The notes beneath the pieces are model-generated. The model was not told the origin of the DNA, searched no databases, and worked only from the letters and a program-made list of their open reading frames with translations. Below are positions 44,753 through 54,645 of a stretch of 64,000 nucleotides of DNA, one piece after another. Where the stretch lies: contig NZ_CP036271.1 in NCBI RefSeq assembly GCF_007745175.1, forward strand, positions 5,902,314 through 5,966,313, written 5' to 3'. The first letter of the stretch is position 1, and each line of letters opens with the position of its first letter. Position numbers and translations under genes: made by a program. This DNA comes from Caulifigura coniformis. Lineage in GTDB: Bacteria > Planctomycetota > Planctomycetia > Planctomycetales > Planctomycetaceae.

Positions 44753-46213
44753 TCAGCGAGTCGCAAACCGTTCCTGCTCAGCGGGCAATGTCAATGACTC
44801 CAGGAAGGTGATCAGCGCGTTCTGCGATGCCTCATCGAGGGCGTTGAATTCCTGGGCGGACTTCTCAGCCTCGCCGCCATGCATCCGAATTGCGTCCTTC
44901 AAAGTCGGTGCGCGGCCATCGTGGAAGTAGGGATATGAGTCGCGGACGCCCCAGAGCGGCGGGGTCTTCCATTCCATGGCCCGACGCGTCGGAACGATTC
45001 CGGTGACCTCGGTCGTTCGAATGTCCTGCATCAGAGTCGTTACGCTGCCGCCCATTTCGTAGTAGCCGCCGCCGCTCGGGAGACCTGCCTGCGAACGAGT
45101 CACCGTGCGAGTGCGTCGGAGGGGCGCTGAAATCTGGACGTCGCTGGTCTGGGGGCCCATGTCGTGAAGCAACTGATCGCTATACATCCCCTTCACTGAG
45201 CCAAGGTCCGGAACATGACAGTCCGCGCATCCCACGGACTCGAAGGCCTTTTCGCCGGCCATCACGATCTGCGAGTTGGAAGCGTCCGGAGTCCGGCGGA
45301 CGGGACGGGGCAACTCGCTGACGAACGAGACAAGCTGATGGATCTGCTGTTCTGTCAGGTCGACAGTCTTCGTGGCCGACTTCCGGCCGCGAACAGGGCG
45401 TTCCTCGAGCAGCGGATGAGTCGATTCCGCTGCACCCTCGACCTGGATCCCTAACTCGGACGCACAAGCCCCCCGCACAATCCCGTCGAGCGACGCCACC
45501 TGACCACGCCAGCCGTACCAGCCATCGTCACCTGTCAATGAAATCGGCGGCCGACCAGTGATCCAGGGCTTTTTCGCCGTAATCTCGTCTGCCAGTCGTC
45601 GCCGGATTTCGTCGCCGCCAGCCTGCCTGAGGCTTTCAATTTCTCCCGAGCCCCAGAGTGCAGGGGTATTCCGTTGGACCAGCTCAACTGTGGCGACTCC
45701 GTTGGAGCGGCGCCGCGGCAGCATGCTGTTGGAAGGACGTTCGAATGCCGCGAAGAAGGAATCTCGCCAGGCGTCATAGGCTTCGACACGGCGACTGTCA
45801 CCGGCTGCAAATCGTTGGACCAGCAACAGGGGCTTGTTCTCGGACAGGCCCGGGTGGACTGCCTGGGCGTCACGCACGATCTGGCTCGCCGTCCCTTTGG
45901 GCTGCCCTTCGATGACGATCCCGAGAACATCAACATTGTGTTCAAGGCTTCCCCCGCCGCCGGGACCGCCCTGATTGTGGCAGGCCACGCACGAGGTTTC
46001 ATTGAACAGCGGTCCCAGCCCGTTACCGTTGTGCCCCAGGCCGCGGGGGAATTTCTCCTCGCTGGGTTTGGCGAAGTTCATCGTGAACAGTTCACGGCCG
46101 GCGGCGATCGTCGCGGACGACGCGTGTCCCGGAGGGGGGGGAAGTTCACCGGCGATGGCGCTTTGCGATGTCGAAGCGAGACAGGCCAGCACGACCAGGC
46201 TGCGAGTCGGCAT
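44753..46213 (-). CDS. exported di-heme oxidoreductase (DHOR-type), copy 1
   Basis: The ATG at 46213 is chosen (AGGAG 6 bases upstream, MPTRSLVVLACLASTSQSAIAG signal peptide); the frame to 46237 adds 8 unsupported residues. The 486-aa protein has two CXXCH heme-c sites: CVACH at C75 and CADCH at C329. It also has typical flanks of the putative di-heme peroxidase or 'thiol oxidoreductase' family (NGNGLGPLFNETSCVACHNQGGPG and LWGVRDSYPYFHDGRAPTLKDAI). It would act in the periplasm, probably as an electron-transfer enzyme; the substrate is unknown. A close paralogue lies directly upstream. Confidence 0.9.
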   Translation of the reverse strand: MPTRSLVVLACLASTSQSAIAGELPPPPGHASSATIAAGRELFTMNFAKPSEEKFPRGLGHNGNGLGPLFNETSCVACHNQGGPGGGGSLEHNVDVLGIVIEGQPKGTASQIVRDAQAVHPGLSENKPLLLVQRFAAGDSRRVEAYDAWRDSFFAAFERPSNSMLPRRRSNGVATVELVQRNTPALWGSGEIESLRQAGGDEIRRRLADEITAKKPWITGRPPISLTGDDGWYGWRGQVASLDGIVRGACASELGIQVEGAAESTHPLLEERPVRGRKSATKTVDLTEQQIHQLVSFVSELPRPVRRTPDASNSQIVMAGEKAFESVGCADCHVPDLGSVKGMYSDQLLHDMGPQTSDVQISAPLRRTRTVTRSQAGLPSGGGYYEMGGSVTTLMQDIRTTEVTGIVPTRRAMEWKTPPLWGVRDSYPYFHDGRAPTLKDAIRMHGGEAEKSAQEFNALDEASQNALITFLESLTLPAEQERFATR

Positions 46214-46312
46214 TCGTGACTCCTTTTGACGCGACAATCAGGACACGGAAGGACGCACAGGCTGACGCGGTTCCCCCCGGATCAATCGACATAAGCTTCG
46301 GCGGCAAGGTGG

Positions 46313-47779
46313 CTACAGTTCGGGGGCTTCGGCTGTCGGCGGCGCCTGCAGCGATTCCAGGAAGGAAATCAAATCTCGCTGACGACCGGCCGGAGCCAGT
46401 CGAAAGGCCGTCGCAGCAGGCTCGGCTTCGCCGCCGTGCTGGAGAATGGCATCCTCCAGGGTCAGCGCACGTCCATCGTGGAGGTAGGGATAGGAGTCAC
46501 GCACCCCCCAGAGCGGCGGCGTCTTCCACTCGCGCTCCGGATTGGAGGGGACTTCTTCAATGTCGACGTTCACGAGCGTCCTCATGGAGACGGTGCTTCC
46601 GTATCCGCCTCCTCCGCCCGAGGCGACCTGCGTCGCGGTCCGCTTGACCTTCAATTCGGGGACGGCCGTCTGCACGTCGGCCATGCTTTCACCCATCTCG
46701 TGCAGCAGCATGTCGCTGTAGATTCCACGAGCGGAACCGAGATCCTGAACGTGGCAATCGGCGCAGCCGAGGTCGTTGAAGGCCAGCTTGCCGCTCGCAT
46801 GCCGCTGGACTTCCTCGGGGGTAAGAGCCACCTGTTCGACCGGTCTTGGAAGATCCGAAATGAACGCGATCAGAGCGTCCGTTTCGATGGCATTGAGGTC
46901 GACGCGTCCGTTGGACTTCTTACGCTTCGATGGCTTCTCGGGGTCGTTGGTAGGTTGCAGGTCGACTTCCTGAAATCCGGAAACCTGCAGGCCCATTTCA
47001 TTGGCACAGGCTGATTTCACGAAGCTCTCGAGGGAATCCACCTGGCCCCGCGCGCCGAACCAGCCGGGCTTGCGATGGGGAGTCAGCGGAATGCGGCCGG
47101 TGATCCAGGGGGTCTTCTCGACCTGCTTCAACGCCTGCCTGCGGCGGGCCGCTTCGCCCGCGGGGCCGCGCAGTCGTTCGATGAGTCCAATGCCGAACAG
47201 GGAGGGCGTATTCCGCTGGACGAGTTCCAGTGTTGCGACGCCTGCCTTTTGCCGGAGCGGCTTCACGGTCGGCTCTTCGGGGTTGGCTTTGAAGCCCTCG
47301 AGAACGAGGTCGCGCCACGAATCATATCCGCGGGATTTTTCGGAATCAGAAAGAGCAAAACGATGGAGCACCTTGACGGGAGAATCGTCGCTGAACCCCG
47401 GGTGGACCCGGCGGGCATCGCGGAGCAGGGCGTCGACCGAAACACCGGGATTCGGCCGCGTGACGATCCCCACCATCAGGACGTTGTTCTGGATTCCCCC
47501 GGCGCCGCCGACGCCTCCCTGGTGATGACAGTTCACACAAGAGGTGTCATTAAGAAGTGGCCCCAGCCCGTTGCCGCGGGTCCCGAGCTGCCCGTCGCCG
47601 GCCAGGGACGTAGGGCGCGCGAAGTTCATGGTGAACACTTCGCGCCCGAGATGGATCCGCTCGTTCTGCGTGAGGCCGGTCTTGGCCGCGGTGTCTGAAG
47701 CGCTGAGGTCCGCGCACACGGCGGACAGACCCGCGAGGATGAAGGAGCCCCAGGCTCCGGCAATGCGACCAGCGCGCAT
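46313..47779 (-). CDS. exported di-heme oxidoreductase (DHOR-type), copy 2
   Basis: The ATG at 47779 precedes a signal peptide (MRAGRIAGAWGSFILAGLSAVCADLSA); the longer frame to 47923 lacks support. The 488-aa protein has heme sites CVNCH at C81 and CADCH at C339 and the same terminal WKTPPLWGVRDSYPYLHDGRALTLEDAI as copy 1. Similarity runs along the full length, so the two genes are a tandem duplication, 99 bases apart. A periplasmic redox role is inferred. The upstream 217-base gap is shared with the divergent M20 peptidase gene. Confidence 0.9.
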   Translation of the reverse strand: MRAGRIAGAWGSFILAGLSAVCADLSASDTAAKTGLTQNERIHLGREVFTMNFARPTSLAGDGQLGTRGNGLGPLLNDTSCVNCHHQGGVGGAGGIQNNVLMVGIVTRPNPGVSVDALLRDARRVHPGFSDDSPVKVLHRFALSDSEKSRGYDSWRDLVLEGFKANPEEPTVKPLRQKAGVATLELVQRNTPSLFGIGLIERLRGPAGEAARRRQALKQVEKTPWITGRIPLTPHRKPGWFGARGQVDSLESFVKSACANEMGLQVSGFQEVDLQPTNDPEKPSKRKKSNGRVDLNAIETDALIAFISDLPRPVEQVALTPEEVQRHASGKLAFNDLGCADCHVQDLGSARGIYSDMLLHEMGESMADVQTAVPELKVKRTATQVASGGGGGYGSTVSMRTLVNVDIEEVPSNPEREWKTPPLWGVRDSYPYLHDGRALTLEDAILQHGGEAEPAATAFRLAPAGRQRDLISFLESLQAPPTAEAPEL

Positions 47780-47943
47780 GGCTGCCTCTGCACGAGAGGA
47801 ACAAACACCCTGAAGGGGTGGTGGATTCTTGCTGAAAACTAGCCACTTCGACCGCGTCCCCACATGCTGCTGGACGCGTTTCAGGGTGATGTTACCCTGT
47901 TCATCGACTTTCGCAAGAACCATTGGCCAGAAAACGTCGCATT

Positions 47944-47970
47944 TTGCAACAATTTTGTGCCATTGTGCAA
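47944..47970. promoter_or_regulatory. near-perfect palindrome upstream of the M20 peptidase
   Basis: TTGCAACAAT and ATTGTGCAA are inverted repeats with one extra base in the first arm and an 8-base spacer. The element ends 26 bases before the M20 start in the gap shared with the di-heme gene and has operator-like size and AT content. Confidence 0.35.
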
Positions 47971-47996
47971 CACCCCTTCACGAGCCCGAGGTTGCA

Positions 47997-49364
47997 ATGA
48001 CAGAGGTCGAAGCGTTTCTCAAAGATCATTCTGATCGATTCGTCGAGGAACTCAAGACCTTTCTACGAATCCCCAGTGTCAGCGCGGTCTCCGCCCACCA
48101 GGGGGACGTGCGTCGCGCGGCCGAGTGGGTTCGCGACCAGCTCACGCAAGCGGGCGTCGCTTCCGATCTTGTCGAAACCGACGGACATCCGATCGTGTAC
48201 GGCGAGTGGCTCAAGGCACCCGGGGCGCCGACCGTGCTCGTCTATGGGCACTACGACGTTCAACCACCCGATCCGCTGGCGGAATGGAAGACTCCTCCGT
48301 TCGAACCCGATGTCCGTGACGGCCTCATCTACGCGCGGGGGGCCACCGATGACAAAGGACAGATGCTGACTCACATCAAGTCGGTAGAGGCGTGGCTCAA
48401 GTCCGTGAAGTCGCTTCCGGTGAACGTGAAGTTCGTCATCGAAGGGGAAGAAGAAGTCGGTAGCGACAACCTCGACCGCTTCCTCGAATCGAGGAAGGAG
48501 CAGTTGAAGTGCGATGTCGCTGTCGTCAGTGATACAAGCCAATACGCGCCCGGAATTCCGGCCATTACTTACGGTCTGCGAGGGATCGTGGCCTGCGAGG
48601 TCACTTTGCACGGACCCAGTCAGGATCTGCACAGCGGCATCTTTGGTGGTTCGATCGCGAATCCGTGCAACATCCTTGCAAAACTGCTCGGCCAGCTCCA
48701 CGACGACAAGGGGCGCGTCCAGGTCCCGGGCTTCTACGACGACGTGACTGATCTGTTGCCGGAAGAGCGAAAGCAGTTCGCGGCTCTCCCTTTTGACGAG
48801 CAGGAGTTCCTCCGGTCCCTCGGAGCTCCGGCGCCGTTCGGCGAGGCTGGTTATTCGACACTCGAACGCCGTTGGGCCCGGCCGACCTGCGACATCAACG
48901 GCATCACCGGCGGCTACCAGGGCGAAGGTCCGAAAACGATCGTGCCGGCAAAGGCATCGGCCAAGATCACGTGTCGTCTCGTCCCGGCACAACAGAACGA
49001 GACGATCATCAAGTCGCTGGAGCAATTCCTCCGGGACCGTTGCCCGTCGACAGTCCGGATGGAGTTCAAGACCTACCACGGCTGCCCGGCAACGGTGTGC
49101 GACATCCACAGCCCGTTCATGAAAGCGGCAAAGAAGGCGGTGAAGGTCGGCTTCGGAGCCGAGCCGGTGCTGATTCGTGAGGGTGGATCGATCCCGGTGG
49201 TCGGCACATTCAAGGCGGTGCTCGGAGTTGACACGCTGCTGCTGGGATGGGGCCAGAACACGGACAACCTCCACAGCCCGAACGAGCATTTCAGCCTGGA
49301 TGCATTCCACCGGGGGATTCACGCGAGTGCCGCGCTCTGGGCAGAGCTGGCCAAAGGTTCCTGA
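47997..49364 (+). CDS. M20-family metallopeptidase (dipeptidase)
   Basis: The 455-aa cytoplasmic protein starts at the ATG at 47997 ([20 protein letters not shown]). It shows the M20 zinc motifs: [15 protein letters not shown] with the first His and Asp, GATDDKGQ with the bridging Asp, and [11 protein letters not shown] with the catalytic Glu pair. [18 protein letters not shown] and the terminal [18 protein letters not shown] supply later ligands. The set matches the CNDP-like dipeptidase branch (M20 family dipeptidase) rather than ArgE or DapE. Upstream in-frame ATGs lie across the operator-like palindrome and are less likely. Confidence 0.93.
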   Translation: MTEVEAFLKDHSDRFVEELKTFLRIPSVSAVSAHQGDVRRAAEWVRDQLTQAGVASDLVETDGHPIVYGEWLKAPGAPTVLVYGHYDVQPPDPLAEWKTPPFEPDVRDGLIYARGATDDKGQMLTHIKSVEAWLKSVKSLPVNVKFVIEGEEEVGSDNLDRFLESRKEQLKCDVAVVSDTSQYAPGIPAITYGLRGIVACEVTLHGPSQDLHSGIFGGSIANPCNILAKLLGQLHDDKGRVQVPGFYDDVTDLLPEERKQFAALPFDEQEFLRSLGAPAPFGEAGYSTLERRWARPTCDINGITGGYQGEGPKTIVPAKASAKITCRLVPAQQNETIIKSLEQFLRDRCPSTVRMEFKTYHGCPATVCDIHSPFMKAAKKAVKVGFGAEPVLIREGGSIPVVGTFKAVLGVDTLLLGWGQNTDNLHSPNEHFSLDAFHRGIHASAALWAELAKGS

Positions 49365-49524
49365 CCTCACTGGAAAGCGGGAATCTTATTCTGCCGCGCG
49401 TGCGTCGAATGACGGCGGCGATCACGTATCGCCGCCGCTGATGCGTTGTGGCAAATGTCGGGGGACGCGTTTAGACTGGCGATCCGTGGTTGGCGCTGGC
49501 TTGGCTTATGCGACGGGGGCTCCT

Positions 49525-51636
49525 ATGCGGCAATGGCGACAGGGGAGAGGGCTTCTCCTCACCAGTCGCGGCATCTGGCCGATGTTGCTGCTCGTCCTGT
49601 TCGTGATCGGTGGACCGGGCCGGGTGTCGGCCCAGATGATGATCATGGAAGGAGCGGAAGGATCGGCTCCGCAACAGGGCTTCACCGTCGCGACCGACGA
49701 AGCGCTGCAGAACTCGTTTGGCGATTTTCAGAGGCACGTCGAACGGAAGGCCTGGGAAAAGGCGATCGCCACGCTCAACGAGATTCCGGCCGAGAAGCGG
49801 AAAGGAATGCTGGCCCGCCCGGATGGGGTGATCATTCCAGCCAGTCAGCGGATCTGGGACGCCGTAGCCGACCTGCCGGCTGAAGGGCGCGACGCCTTCC
49901 GGCTGTTCCACGAGGCCAAGGCCAGGCAGACTTGGGCCAGGGTCGACGAACCCGGTACGAAACGAGCGGAACAGCTGGCAACGGCGGACAAGGTCTATCA
50001 GGAGTTTTTCCTGACCTCCGTCGGCGATAACGCGGCCGATTTTCTCGGAGACGCGGCCTTCGAACGGGGCGACTTCGAGAATGCCGACCGATTCTGGCGG
50101 AACGTCCTCGAAAAGCATCCCGATAGCGACGTCCCGGAAGCGAGGCTTCTGTTCAAGCGAGGCCTGGCGGTCGCCCAACTGGCACAGGCCACGACGCTGG
50201 GAACTATTGTTCGGTCGCTCGAGCAGCGTTTCGCCGGTCAGAAAATGAAGGTGGGGGGCAAGGACGTCGCTCCGGCGGACTATCTCCATTCCCGATTGAA
50301 GGCGGCCGAGGCCGCCCGGGCGTCCGTCAAAAACACGCAGGAAGACTCCGTCGCCGGCGCACCGCCGGCGGAGACGAAGCCGGCCTGGCGAATGCAGTTC
50401 CTTTCGCCCAAGGCCGCCCTCCAGCGTGAATCGAGCATGCGGAGCTACTCGTATTATCGCAACGGCGTTGAAACGGTTGTTCCGGCCGTCGCGTCCGATG
50501 GCAATCGGGTCTACGCGAACTGGTTTGGCATCGTGTTCGCGATCGATGTCGCCAGTGGAAAGCTCGTTTGGCGGTCGCAGAAGTTCGGCGATATCACTCA
50601 GCATTTCGGACAGATGTCGTACTCAGCCAACCCGGAGGCCTACCGGCTTGCGACCGGAAGCGGGATCGTGCTGTCACTGCACGTGCCGGTGGAGCGCCTG
50701 AACCACGGCCAGGAACCCTCGCGACTCGTTTGCTTCGAGGCCGAGACGGGAAAGGTCAAATGGAAGTCGATGGACAGCGGGGCTCCGCTCTCGAGCCTGG
50801 GGTTCGTGGGGAAGCCGCTGATTGAGGAGGGGGAAATCCTCGTACTCAGCCACGGACAGCAGGATGCGAAACTGTCGATGTGCTGCCTGGACCTCGATGG
50901 CAAGCAGAAGTGGACAGCCGAACTGGGATCGGTCAGGAAACGGTCGACAATCTCGGGTTACCAGAGGATGCCGCAGCCGGCGCTGCTTCGCAAAGGGCGA
51001 ACCGTTTACATCGCCAGTGAAGACGGAGCACTCGCTGCATTCGACCTCCTCGACAGGAAGATCCGCTGGCTGCTCCCGTATGGATCGCCCGATGTCTCAC
51101 AGGGGCAGCGGAGGATCTACTACAGCGGCCAGACGGATAGCCGCACTCAGTTGCATACCGAAACGGCGCTCTTGGAACAGGATGGGCTGGTGTATGTGAA
51201 AGAAGCCGGCGGCCGGGAGCTTCTGGCGATCGACCCGAGCGTGCCGTCTGTTGTGTGGCGACGTCCGGCGGAGGAGGCCTCGCAACTGGTTGGAATCGAT
51301 GCCGATTCTGTCTACCTGATGGACCATGAACTCTGCTGCATCGACCGCAAGGATCGCACCCTGCGCTGGGCGACGAACCTGCCGATCACCACCGGCGGGC
51401 TGAGCATGGTCTCCGGGCCCCAATCGATCCTGATCTTGACCGGGCGGGGAGTTTTTCAGCTCAGTCGCGCGAACGGGAAAGTGACTCACATCTTCCGCGG
51501 GGCCGACCTCGCGTCCGGCGGCGGGCATCTGACGGTCGTCGGGGACCGGCTGGTCGCGGTGACGACGCAATCGGTCACGTCGTATCCCGTGCCGCAGGCA
51601 GATCAGGCCGCGACCGGCCAAAAGGAATCCCAGTGA
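49525..51636 (+). CDS. exported PQQ-type beta-propeller protein
   Basis: The ATG at 49525 precedes a hydrophobic signal (residues about 14-35, RGIWPMLLLVLFVIGGPGRVSAQ); frames upstream of it overlap the M20 gene. The 703-aa protein has an N-terminal helical part with TPR-like periodicity (about 60-240). A PQQ-repeat propeller (BamB-like) follows from about residue 300: YANWFGIVFAIDVASGKLVWRSQ, RLVCFEAETGKVKWK, LSMCCLDLDGKQKWTAEL and ALAAFDLLDRKIRW. There is no PQQ-binding enzyme signature, so protein-protein contact is likely. Its stop overlaps the next start (TGATG). Confidence 0.82.
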   Translation: MRQWRQGRGLLLTSRGIWPMLLLVLFVIGGPGRVSAQMMIMEGAEGSAPQQGFTVATDEALQNSFGDFQRHVERKAWEKAIATLNEIPAEKRKGMLARPDGVIIPASQRIWDAVADLPAEGRDAFRLFHEAKARQTWARVDEPGTKRAEQLATADKVYQEFFLTSVGDNAADFLGDAAFERGDFENADRFWRNVLEKHPDSDVPEARLLFKRGLAVAQLAQATTLGTIVRSLEQRFAGQKMKVGGKDVAPADYLHSRLKAAEAARASVKNTQEDSVAGAPPAETKPAWRMQFLSPKAALQRESSMRSYSYYRNGVETVVPAVASDGNRVYANWFGIVFAIDVASGKLVWRSQKFGDITQHFGQMSYSANPEAYRLATGSGIVLSLHVPVERLNHGQEPSRLVCFEAETGKVKWKSMDSGAPLSSLGFVGKPLIEEGEILVLSHGQQDAKLSMCCLDLDGKQKWTAELGSVRKRSTISGYQRMPQPALLRKGRTVYIASEDGALAAFDLLDRKIRWLLPYGSPDVSQGQRRIYYSGQTDSRTQLHTETALLEQDGLVYVKEAGGRELLAIDPSVPSVVWRRPAEEASQLVGIDADSVYLMDHELCCIDRKDRTLRWATNLPITTGGLSMVSGPQSILILTGRGVFQLSRANGKVTHIFRGADLASGGGHLTVVGDRLVAVTTQSVTSYPVPQADQAATGQKESQ

Positions 51637-52481
51637 TGAAGTTCAGCGAACATCGAAGGTCTCGGAGATCCGGCATGTCCGTGATGCAGTCGGCGGCGGC
51701 AGCGGCGCTTCTCCTGGTCATCGGAAGCCTCCAGGCCGCCGAGACGACGAGGGGCATCCTCGTGGCCGGAACCGGAGAATCGACTGGCAAGCCTTCGATC
51801 GTCGAATTGAGCGGAACGGTGACCGGCGAGGCCGAGCTGGCGAGCGATGCGATCACCAAGTATCGCGACAACCGCCAGCGCGCCGTCGAGGCGATGGACA
51901 ACCTGAAGATCGAGGGACTGAAAGTCAGCGGCAGCGGGGTGAGCATCAATTCCACGCTCTCCCCTCAGGCCCTGCAGCAGATCATGCAGGGGATGGGGAG
52001 TCCGGGGACGGGAAGCGCCCGCCTGCAGGTGAGCGAGCCACTGAAGATCACGATCGAAGGGGTCGACAAGATGTCGACCGAGGACCTGCTTGGAATGCTC
52101 GTGCGGATCGTCGACGCCGGCAAAGATGCGGGAATCGCGATCGGCCCGTCATTCGACTACAACCAGTACTACAACTACGGCCGCCTGAATCAGGCGACCG
52201 GGCTGGCCCGGTTCCGGATGGCCGACGTCAAGCAACTCAGGGCGAATGCCTATTCGGCCGCGATCAAGGATGCCCGGGAGCAGGCGGAACGCCTGGCGGC
52301 GCTGTCGGGAGTCAAGCTGGGGCGGGTCGTCTCGGTCCGGGAGGGGGCTGTCCAGAACTCGAACGTCAACGTGATGTATTACGGCCAGCCGCCGTCCGAT
52401 GACGCCGAGCAGCACACAACGACGAAGCTGGAAGACATCAAGGTGAAGATCGTCCTGCAGGTCGAGTTTGCGATTGAGTAG
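51636..52481 (+). CDS. exported SIMPL-domain (DUF541) protein
   Basis: The ATG at 51636 shares its A with the previous stop. The 281-aa protein has a signal peptide (VMQSAAAAALLLVIGSLQAAE). It then has a SIMPL/DUF541 domain of the YggE type, with its sandwich of strands and helices: VELSGTVTGEAELASDAITKYRDNRQRAVEAM at the start and RANAYSAAIKDAREQAERLAALSGVKLGRVVSVRE near the end, the most recognisable SIMPL motif. YggE-like proteins are periplasmic and linked to oxidative stress in E. coli, but no mechanism is known. Confidence 0.85.
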   Translation: MKFSEHRRSRRSGMSVMQSAAAAALLLVIGSLQAAETTRGILVAGTGESTGKPSIVELSGTVTGEAELASDAITKYRDNRQRAVEAMDNLKIEGLKVSGSGVSINSTLSPQALQQIMQGMGSPGTGSARLQVSEPLKITIEGVDKMSTEDLLGMLVRIVDAGKDAGIAIGPSFDYNQYYNYGRLNQATGLARFRMADVKQLRANAYSAAIKDAREQAERLAALSGVKLGRVVSVREGAVQNSNVNVMYYGQPPSDDAEQHTTTKLEDIKVKIVLQVEFAIE

Positions 52482-52518
52482 AGGGCGGGGGGCCTGACCT
52501 GAAACTCAGGGAGTCGTC

Positions 52519-53568
52519 ATGCGACGGAATGCGAGCCTGGTGTCGCTGCTGGCAGTTGCGGTCGTGGCCGCGCCCATTGCGCCTCGTTCGGGGGCGGAGG
52601 ACCTGCGACCCCGCCATATCACGCCCGAGACGATCGTAGGCGTCCGGAAGGGACTCGACTGGCTTGCTCAGAAGCAGGACGCCGACGGCAGCTTTCAGTC
52701 GAGCATGGGGGGCGCTGAATATCCGACGGCCATGACGGCCCTCGCGGGCATGGCGTTCCTGGCGAATGGATGCACGCCCAGCCGCGGTCCATATGCCGAC
52801 CAGATCCGTAAATGCATCAGCTTCCTCGTCAACCAGCAGGATCCGAAGACAGGGCTGATTGCGCGTGGCCCCGAGAACGGCCGCCCCATGTATGGGCACG
52901 GTTTCGCCCTCATGTTTCTTGCCTGCGTCCACGGAATGGAGCAGGACCCGAAGAACCGTGAGCGAATTGGCGGGATCATCAAGAACGCGATTCAGCTGAC
53001 GGCCTCAGGCCAGAGCCCGCTTGGAGGCTGGATGTATACCCCCAGTTCAGGCGATGAAGGAAGCGTCACCGTGACGCAGATGCAGGCGCTCCGCGCTGCC
53101 CACAACGCCGGGTTTACGATCCCCAAGGGGACGATCGAAGGCGCCACCAAGTACCTGGAGCTCTGCCGCACGCCCGAAGGTGGAATTCACTACTCCTACC
53201 ATTCGCGCAGCGGAACCCGGACCCCTATTACCGCCGCCGCCGTCTGCTGCCTTTACTCGACCGGCGACTACGATTCGCCCCTCGCCGAAAGCTGCCTCAA
53301 GTACGTCCACGACGAGTTCAAAAAAACTCAGAACGAGTTCGAAAGCGGCCACTATTTCTACCTGCATCTGTATGCCTCGCAGGCGTTCTACCAGGCCGGC
53401 GACGAATACTGGGACGCCTATTTCCCGCCGGCTCGCGACACCCTCCTGAAGCAGCAGGCTCAGGATGGAAGCTGGTCCGGGGATGGCGTGGGGCAGGTCT
53501 ATGGAACGGCGCTCGCCTGCCTGCTGTTGCAGTTGCCGTACAAGTTTCTGCCGATCTATCAGCGTTAA
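52519..53568 (+). CDS. exported prenyltransferase/squalene-cyclase-repeat protein
   Basis: The 349-aa protein has AGGGAG upstream and a signal peptide (MRRNASLVSLLAVAVVAAPIAPRSGA). It then has an alpha/alpha-barrel of repeated QDGSF/QDGSW-type motifs: LDWLAQKQDADGSF, AGMAFLANG, FLVNQQDPKTGL, GGWMYTPSSGDEGSVTVTQMQALRAAHNAG and LLKQQAQDGSWSG. The fold is that of squalene-hopene cyclases and protein prenyltransferase beta subunits, but the DxDD active-site motif is not seen, so it is probably a non-catalytic surface or secreted relative. Planctomycete MoxR operons often begin with this gene (general knowledge); here moxR follows 12 bases later. Confidence 0.87.
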   Translation: MRRNASLVSLLAVAVVAAPIAPRSGAEDLRPRHITPETIVGVRKGLDWLAQKQDADGSFQSSMGGAEYPTAMTALAGMAFLANGCTPSRGPYADQIRKCISFLVNQQDPKTGLIARGPENGRPMYGHGFALMFLACVHGMEQDPKNRERIGGIIKNAIQLTASGQSPLGGWMYTPSSGDEGSVTVTQMQALRAAHNAGFTIPKGTIEGATKYLELCRTPEGGIHYSYHSRSGTRTPITAAAVCCLYSTGDYDSPLAESCLKYVHDEFKKTQNEFESGHYFYLHLYASQAFYQAGDEYWDAYFPPARDTLLKQQAQDGSWSGDGVGQVYGTALACLLLQLPYKFLPIYQR

Positions 53569-53580
53569 CGGGAGTGGAAT

Positions 53581-54636
53581 GTGAACGATCCATCGTCTGC
53601 GCCGCCTGACGTCGCCGCCCTCGAAACGCTGGCGGTTGCGCAGAAACGCATTCGTGAGCAGATCGCGACGGTCGTCGTCGGTCAGGACGTCGTTGTCGAG
53701 CAACTGATGGTCAGCATCCTCGCCGGCGGCCACTGCATCCTCGAGGGGGTTCCGGGCCTCGCCAAAACGCTGCTGGTGCAGACGCTCTCGCGAAGCCTCT
53801 CTCTCGATTTCGGACGCATCCAGTTCACGCCCGATCTCATGCCGGCCGACATCACCGGCACGGACGTGATCTTCGAGGACCGGCAATCGGGGCATCGCGA
53901 ATTCAAGTTCGTGAAGGGGCCGATCTTTACGAACATCCTGCTGGCGGACGAAATCAACCGCACCCCGCCGAAAACTCAGGCCGCGCTCCTGCAGGGCATG
54001 CAGGAACGGGTCGTCTCGACCGGCGGCCATCACCATGCTCTGCCTCGCCCGTTTTTCGTACTCGCGACGCAGAATCCGATCGAGCAGGAAGGAACCTACC
54101 CGCTGCCGGAGGCCCAGCTCGACCGCTTCCTGATGAAGATCATTGTGCGATACCCCTCGCGCGATGAAGAACGACAGATCCTGAAAACGACGACAGGCGC
54201 CGTCCCCCGCGACCCGCAGCAGGTCCTCAGCGCGGAGGAAGTCCTCGAACTTCAGGCGCTCGTCCGCCGAGTTCCCATCAGCGACACGCTCATCGACTAC
54301 GTCATGTCGCTCGTCCGCGCCACGCGCAAGGACGAAGGGGAAGCTCCCGATTTCGTCAAGAAGTGGGTCCTGTGGGGAGTCGGTCCCCGCGGCGGCCAGT
54401 CACTGATTCTCGCCGCCAAGGCCCGCGCGGCGCTGTACGGCCGGCCTGAAGTCTCCGCGGACGACATCCAGGCCATGGCGACCGCCGTCCTCCGGCATCG
54501 CGTCGTGCTCTCTTACAACGCCGAGGCCGATGGCCAGTCGCCCGACTCACTCATCCGCAGGCTGGTCGAAACGACGCCCGTCTACGACAGCAAGGCCGTC
54601 AGCGACGGGCGGGTCCAGCGGGTTCTCCAGCCCTGA
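53581..54636 (+). CDS. MoxR-family AAA ATPase
   Basis: The 351-aa protein starts with GTG at 53581 (GGGAG upstream). It has Walker A GVPGLAKT, Walker [19 protein letters not shown], sensor 1 [27 protein letters not shown] and the MoxR lid. MoxR ATPases act as metal-insertion or folding chaperones for VWA-domain proteins; the next two genes encode VWA-fold proteins. The gene lies 12 bases after the prenyltransferase-repeat gene and 9 bases before the DUF58 gene, within one operon. Confidence 0.95.
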   Translation: MNDPSSAPPDVAALETLAVAQKRIREQIATVVVGQDVVVEQLMVSILAGGHCILEGVPGLAKTLLVQTLSRSLSLDFGRIQFTPDLMPADITGTDVIFEDRQSGHREFKFVKGPIFTNILLADEINRTPPKTQAALLQGMQERVVSTGGHHHALPRPFFVLATQNPIEQEGTYPLPEAQLDRFLMKIIVRYPSRDEERQILKTTTGAVPRDPQQVLSAEEVLELQALVRRVPISDTLIDYVMSLVRATRKDEGEAPDFVKKWVLWGVGPRGGQSLILAAKARAALYGRPEVSADDIQAMATAVLRHRVVLSYNAEADGQSPDSLIRRLVETTPVYDSKAVSDGRVQRVLQP

Positions 54637-54645
54637 TTCTCGATC

